Shown here piece by piece: positions 60,974-64,000 of a DNA stretch of 64,000 nucleotides. Both the position numbers and the translations under genes were made by a program. Source of the DNA: Symbiobacterium thermophilum IAM 14863 (GTDB lineage Bacteria; Bacillota; Sulfobacillia; Symbiobacteriales; Symbiobacteriaceae); assembly GCF_000009905.1 (NCBI RefSeq), contig NC_006177.1, forward strand, positions 1,364,001-1,428,000, written 5' to 3'. The notes below the pieces were generated by a model, which saw only the letters and a list, made by a program, of their open reading frames with translations, ran no database searches and was not told the DNA's origin. The stretch's first letter is position 1. The number at the start of each line of letters is the position of its first letter.

Positions 60974-62003
60974 GCGGATCCGCCTCGCGCACCGCCGCCG
61001 CCACGTCCTCCAGGATGGTCGCCAGACCGTCCCAGCTGTACGGGGGAACGGCCACCCACGGGTAGACCTGCCCGGCCTTCACCGCGGGGATGTGCGACCA
61101 GGTGGGCACCTGCGCCGCCAGCTCCGGCGGCTGCGTCACCTCAGTGCGGCTGTCGTAGAACAACACGTCGGCCTGATACCGGAGGGCCTGCTCCCAGCTC
61201 AGGGCCTCCCAGTAAGACTCCGGGTTCTCGGGCACGAGGATCTGCATGCCGAGCTCCTGGAAGTAGGAGAGATCGCCGTAGTAGGGCGGGTTGCTGACCC
61301 AGAGCGTCTCCAGGGAACCGGCGCCGAACATGGCCGTCAGGCCGGGCTTCTCCGCCAGGGCCGCCCGCAGCTCCTCGCTGGCCTCCTCGAACCGCTGCCG
61401 GGCCGCCGCCACCTGCGGGGCGTTCAGGTCCGCACCCAGGGCCCCGGCCAGCTCCTCGAACCGCTGCATGGCCTCCTTGATGGAACGCTGGCCCACGGTG
61501 ATGCCCACCGTCGGGGCGATGGCCCGTACCTGCGGCTCCACGTCGGGCAACACGTACCAGAGCTCCGGCGGCGTGTACATGATGCTGACGATGAGGTCGG
61601 GCTTCAGGGCCGCCAGCTTCTCCAGATCGAGCTCGCCCCACGCCTCGCCCAGGGAGGTCACCCGGCTGAGGTCGACGTCGCCGACGGTGGGATCGTTGCT
61701 CCCGTCCGGCAGCCGCTGCGGGCCGAAGACGCCCACCACCTCGACGCCCAGGGACCAGAGCGCGGCCGCGGCCGTGGACTGCGCCACCACGCGGGTCGGG
61801 CGCTCGGGCAGGGTCACCGTGATGCCCCGGTCGTCCACGAAGCTCCAGGACTCGGCAGGCTCGGGGCTGCTTCCGCTGCCGCCGGGCGCAGCGCCCCCGC
61901 CGGAGGCGTTCGTACAGCCGGCCAGGAGGAGAGCGGCGAGCAGGAGCGCGAGAACGGGGAACAGACGGGAGTTGCGGATCGGGATCAGCTTGCGGATCAG
62001 CAC
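60960..62003 (-). CDS. Iron-siderophore binding lipoprotein
   Basis: A 347-residue FecB/FhuD-like (TroA superfamily) solute-binding protein. The signal peptide ends with lipobox LLLAGC (Cys about residue 30), and a Gly/Ser/Pro linker follows. Then come WSFVDDRGITVTLPERPTRVVAQS, which is the typical first strand, LAALKPDLIVSIM, and a C terminus with PWVAVPPYSWDGLATILEDVA. It captures the Fe(III)-siderophore outside the membrane and docks on the two permeases. It lies 30 bases downstream of the FhuF-like gene. Confidence 0.92.
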   Translation of the reverse strand: MLIRKLIPIRNSRLFPVLALLLAALLLAGCTNASGGGAAPGGSGSSPEPAESWSFVDDRGITVTLPERPTRVVAQSTAAAALWSLGVEVVGVFGPQRLPDGSNDPTVGDVDLSRVTSLGEAWGELDLEKLAALKPDLIVSIMYTPPELWYVLPDVEPQVRAIAPTVGITVGQRSIKEAMQRFEELAGALGADLNAPQVAAARQRFEEASEELRAALAEKPGLTAMFGAGSLETLWVSNPPYYGDLSYFQELGMQILVPENPESYWEALSWEQALRYQADVLFYDSRTEVTQPPELAAQVPTWSHIPAVKAGQVYPWVAVPPYSWDGLATILEDVAAAVREADPHVIP

Positions 62004-62033
62004 GGAAGAGGGCCTCCTCTCGGGGGATGGGGA

Positions 62034-62954
62034 TCAGTGTGCGTGTGCACCGGCGGCGCGGCGCCCGAGCAGCCGGGCGATGCGGTTCTCGTCGGACTCC
62101 AGGTAGCACTCGATGCAGTGCCGGTCCTCCCGGTCCTTCATGTGGGGGAGGGCGCAGCGCAGGCAGCAGTGGGCGTGGACCATGATCTCGTCGGTGCGGC
62201 CGTCCGCCGTGAACTGCAGCCGCCGGGGCAGGCGGCGGGCGGGGAAGGTGCGTCCGGCGATGGCCTCTTCCCAGGCCGCCCAGGCGGCATCGAGGCCGGT
62301 GCCGGCCCGGCCTGCGGCCAGGAATCCGGCCGCCAGGAAGTCCAGTAGGATCCCCCAGCCCGTGCCGGGCGGCAGCACACCCAGGTCGTGGAGGCGGCGC
62401 ATGAGCGGCTCCGCCAGGGCGGTGACCTCGGCGAAGAGGGCGTCTGCCAGGGCGGCGCGGTCCGGCGCCGTCTCGATCCCCGGCGCCCCGGCGGCGGGGT
62501 CGTCGGGCAGCACCACGGCCCGGGGCTCCAGCACGCGCAGCCCCGGGGGCCTGCCGCCGTGGGGGTGTCCGCCGTGGGGATGATGGCCGTGGGGATGGCT
62601 GCCCTGGCGGTGGGCGGCATTGCGCAGGACCAGGTTCTCCCGCAGCCGGATGACGCGCCCCTCGGCGGCGAAGAGATAGCCGGCCAGCCGGAGGGGGAGG
62701 AAGTGGGCGACCCGGAAGAGGCGGGTGCCGGAGAACGCGGGCGGACCGGCGAACTCGGCGGCGATCTGGTCCAGGAAGCGACCGATGAAGCCGGGGTCGT
62801 ACAGCGCTTCGTAGCGGTACCCGTCGTCGCTTTCTTCGGGGTGCCCCCAGCGCACATCCGCGCGGGTATGTAGCGCAGCAAACCGCTCCAGGGAAGGGCG
62901 CAGGGGTGAGTCAGACCAGGTACCTCCAGGGATGTGCGCGGTGTCGTCCTGCAT
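62034..62954 (-). CDS. FhuF-like siderophore-iron reductase with His-rich insert
   Basis: A 306-residue protein resembling FhuF-type ferric-siderophore reductases. The C-terminal CCLRCALPHM to RHCIECYLE segment (Cys 263, 264, 267, 280 and 283) would bind a [2Fe-2S] cluster, and FRVAHFLPLRLAGYLFAAEGRVIRLRENLVL fits the FhuF body. A His-rich run at residues 115-132 (eight His) interrupts the domain. AGGAGGAG is seven bases before ATG 62954, which I prefer over an in-frame ATG at 63029 lying in the operator region. First gene of the Fur-box operon, it releases iron by reduction. Confidence 0.85.
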   Translation of the reverse strand: MQDDTAHIPGGTWSDSPLRPSLERFAALHTRADVRWGHPEESDDGYRYEALYDPGFIGRFLDQIAAEFAGPPAFSGTRLFRVAHFLPLRLAGYLFAAEGRVIRLRENLVLRNAAHRQGSHPHGHHPHGGHPHGGRPPGLRVLEPRAVVLPDDPAAGAPGIETAPDRAALADALFAEVTALAEPLMRRLHDLGVLPPGTGWGILLDFLAAGFLAAGRAGTGLDAAWAAWEEAIAGRTFPARRLPRRLQFTADGRTDEIMVHAHCCLRCALPHMKDREDRHCIECYLESDENRIARLLGRRAAGAHAH

Positions 62955-63007
62955 GCAGACTCCTCCTGGGTGGACCGGGCGGTGGTGCTGTGATTTCCCG
63001 TCCGGCA

Positions 63008-63022
63008 TGAGAATGATTATCA
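63008..63022 (-). promoter_or_regulatory. Fur box
   Basis: TGAGAATGATTATCA matches the Firmicute 7-1-7 Fur consensus TGATAATNATTATCA at all but one fixed position. It lies just downstream of the minus-strand promoter and would block the iron operon when iron is plentiful. Confidence 0.9.
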
Positions 63023-63033
63023 GTCGCATTGGA

Positions 63034-63063
63034 AGTCTACCGGTACCCTTGGTTGCGGGTCAA
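63034..63063 (-). promoter_or_regulatory. Promoter of the siderophore-iron operon
   Basis: On the minus strand TTGACC (63058-63063) and TAGACT (63034-63039) are 18 bases apart; the start site would fall next to or inside the Fur box. Confidence 0.7.
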
Positions 63064-63218
63064 TAGGCAAGTTTGGCTCGCGTGCGCAGAGGGAGGCGGG
63101 GGTAGACCCGATCCGCACGGGGAGGGAACGGGAAAGGCCGCCTGGCGGATGGCCAGGCGGCCTGGAACGTAGTCGGGCCGGGCGTCGGGGATGGGATGGC
63201 TCTGCGGCGCCCGTGGCG

Positions 63219-63239
63219 TCTGTTCGCATTTCCTGTGGG
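63219..63239 (+). repeat. CTGTTCGCA-family motif
   Basis: TCTGTTCGCATTTCCTGTGG, a further intergenic copy of the motif that brackets the IS1595-like gene, 96 bases upstream of the -35 of the next gene. Confidence 0.5.
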
Positions 63240-63314
63240 TGGGTATGGTGGGGCCACAGGGCAGGATCGAGGGCAGCTGGTACTGCGCGATCGGCACATT
63301 CGGGATGTTGCGTG

Positions 63315-63343
63315 TTGAAAATTCCGCATAGTGGCCGTAGGAT
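63315..63343 (+). promoter_or_regulatory. Promoter of the gene at 63367
   Basis: TTGAAA (63315-63320) and TAGGAT (63338-63343) separated by 17 bases, 23 bases before the start codon. Confidence 0.65.
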
Positions 63344-63366
63344 GGGTGTCAGGGGAGGGAGAGGAA

Positions 63367-63777
63367 ATGCAGCACATCAGGAACCCGCGCTGTTTCCTGG
63401 TGTATGCGCTGGCCCCGGAGGGGGGCTCGCCGGCGGAGGCGAACCGGCTGCTGAACGCCTACGTGGCCGACGAGCGCCGGGGGTTGGCGGTCTTCCACGA
63501 CCACTTCATCGGACGGCCCGGCGGGGTGGCGATCTTCTTTGCGGAGACGGCCGAGCAGCGGGCAGCGATCGCGGATCTGGGGCCGCTGGAGGGCTGGCAC
63601 GTGGAGATCCGGCCGCTGATCTACTCGCGGAGCCCGGCGGGGTTTGACGAGCAGACGGCCTACACGCTGCGGGCGTATAGAAACGCGGACTGGGAGAAGC
63701 TGCGGGTGGAGCAGCGGCCGCGGTACGGGGATCCGGCGAGGGAGGCGGAGACGGCGGAGGAGGATGTGGGGGAGTAG
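63367..63777 (+). CDS. Conserved hypothetical protein, possible YciI-like alpha-beta barrel
   Basis: A 136-residue soluble protein. The first 90 residues (RCFLVYALAPEGGSPAEANRLLNAYVADERRGLAVFHDHFIGRPGGVAIFFAETAEQRAAI) alternate strand and helix, with an AIFFAET strand, in the manner of YciI/dimeric alpha-beta barrel proteins. It then continues YTLRAYRNADWEKLRVEQRPRYGD and a short acidic tail. I do not recognise a named family. GGGAGGGAGAGG precedes ATG 63367 and a good promoter lies upstream. Confidence 0.75.
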   Translation: MQHIRNPRCFLVYALAPEGGSPAEANRLLNAYVADERRGLAVFHDHFIGRPGGVAIFFAETAEQRAAIADLGPLEGWHVEIRPLIYSRSPAGFDEQTAYTLRAYRNADWEKLRVEQRPRYGDPAREAETAEEDVGE

Positions 63778-63827
63778 CGCCGCACGCGGAGGGCGAAGGG
63801 CCTGCTTAGTGGTGACGTGACTGCGGT

Positions 63828-64000
63828 CTACACCAGAGGTGGACATCCCTGTCCGTAGAAGTGGAGCCGTTCAGCGATGGGCAACCCCGCCACCGGGCAG
63901 GTACAGTGTGCACCGACCTGATCTAGCAACGGAATAAGGTGCTGCCGGTATTCCCGGCCCATATGAAACTCGAACGTTAGCTCCGAGAGGTCTTTCCGTA
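63828..64000 (-). CDS. DUF6884-like protein, C-terminal end only
   Basis: A minus-strand frame that runs off the right edge; 57 codons are visible before the stop at 63828-63830. The segment DLSELTFEFHMGREYRQHLIPLLDQVG followed by CPVAGLPIAERLHFYGQG resembles the end of DUF6884 domains (MGxxYRxxLIPxL, then a Gly-Leu-x-Ile-Gly/Ala-Glu-x-L stretch). Function unknown. The gene converges with the one at 63367. Confidence 0.65.
   Translation of the reverse strand, partial: RKDLSELTFEFHMGREYRQHLIPLLDQVGAHCTCPVAGLPIAERLHFYGQGCPPLV

Larger units (their letters stand above)
62955..63366. other. Divergent regulatory region
   Basis: Holds the minus-strand iron-operon promoter and Fur box, an orphan 12-bp hairpin (63135-63146 with 63152-63163), a CTGTTCGCA-family motif (63219-63239) and the promoter of the plus-strand gene at 63367. 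No coding sequence is supported. Confidence 0.65.

Overview
The window is about 68% GC and reads as one contiguous bacterial chromosome segment from a high-GC member of the Firmicutes. The evidence is the sepF-yggT-divIVA-ileS cluster with an ileS T-box, a PyrR-attenuated pyr operon, a perfect CIRCE element, a LevR/sigma-54 PTS operon and an NupNOPQ-like nucleoside importer. The gene at 46857-48242 is a bacterial sphingosine-1-phosphate lyase. When translated from the upstream GTG at 48380, its PLP lysine falls at residue 311, the number I recall for the crystallised Symbiobacterium thermophilum enzyme. I therefore infer Symbiobacterium thermophilum or a very close relative; this rests on reading the sequence, not on a database search.

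Layout. 1-5.4 kb: end of yggS, sepF, yggT, divIVA, T-box-controlled ileS, tatA. 5.5-10.1 kb (minus): nucleoside-type ABC importer (lipoprotein, ATPase, two permeases). 10.3-15.3 kb: a YtcJ-like amidohydrolase, an M20 dipeptidase and a lone oligopeptide-binding lipoprotein behind a strong leader hairpin. 15.3-19.0 kb: DUF5665 protein, DksA-like zinc-finger protein with an SD-occluding hairpin, then lspA-rluD-pyrF. 19.0-25.2 kb: converging tagatose-bisphosphate aldolase/kinase and a mannose-family PTS with a YajC-like protein and AgaS, probably for galactosamine/GalNAc or tagatose. 25.4-29.6 kb: acyl-CoA dehydrogenase, CoA transferase, lipoprotein. 29.7-35.2 kb: pyrRBCKDE.

35.2-37.7 kb: CIRCE plus an FmdB-type zinc ribbon, a small ferredoxin-like protein, then an island holding an IS1595-like protein that seems to have lost its catalytic residues. 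It has its own promoter and a 22-bp palindrome, lies between inverted 26-bp repeats, and is followed by a 7-bp tandem repeat array. 37.7-44.6 kb: YbjQ, cupin, glycerol dehydrogenase, secreted glycoside-hydrolase-like protein, LLM flavoprotein, glutaredoxin remnant, second M20 peptidase, RRM protein. 44.6-48.4 kb (minus): S1P lyase, FGGY kinase and glycolipid-binding-domain protein. 48.6-56.5 kb: LevR and a sigma-54 promoter driving a second mannose-family PTS (with an IIC-IID fusion), a SIS isomerase and NagA. 56.5-57.2 kb: a repeat-rich spacer and a small membrane protein. 57.2-63.0 kb (minus): a Fur-boxed siderophore-iron operon with a FhuF-like reductase, binding lipoprotein, two permeases and a double ATPase. 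The window ends with an unassigned small gene and the C-terminal end of a DUF6884-like gene.

The strongest leads are the IS1595-derived gene with operator-like sequences and its dispersed CTGTTCGCA repeat family, the S1P-lyase/kinase/lipid-binding operon, the CIRCE in front of an fmdB-type gene, and the LevR operon with a fused IIC-IID and tandem upstream repeats.
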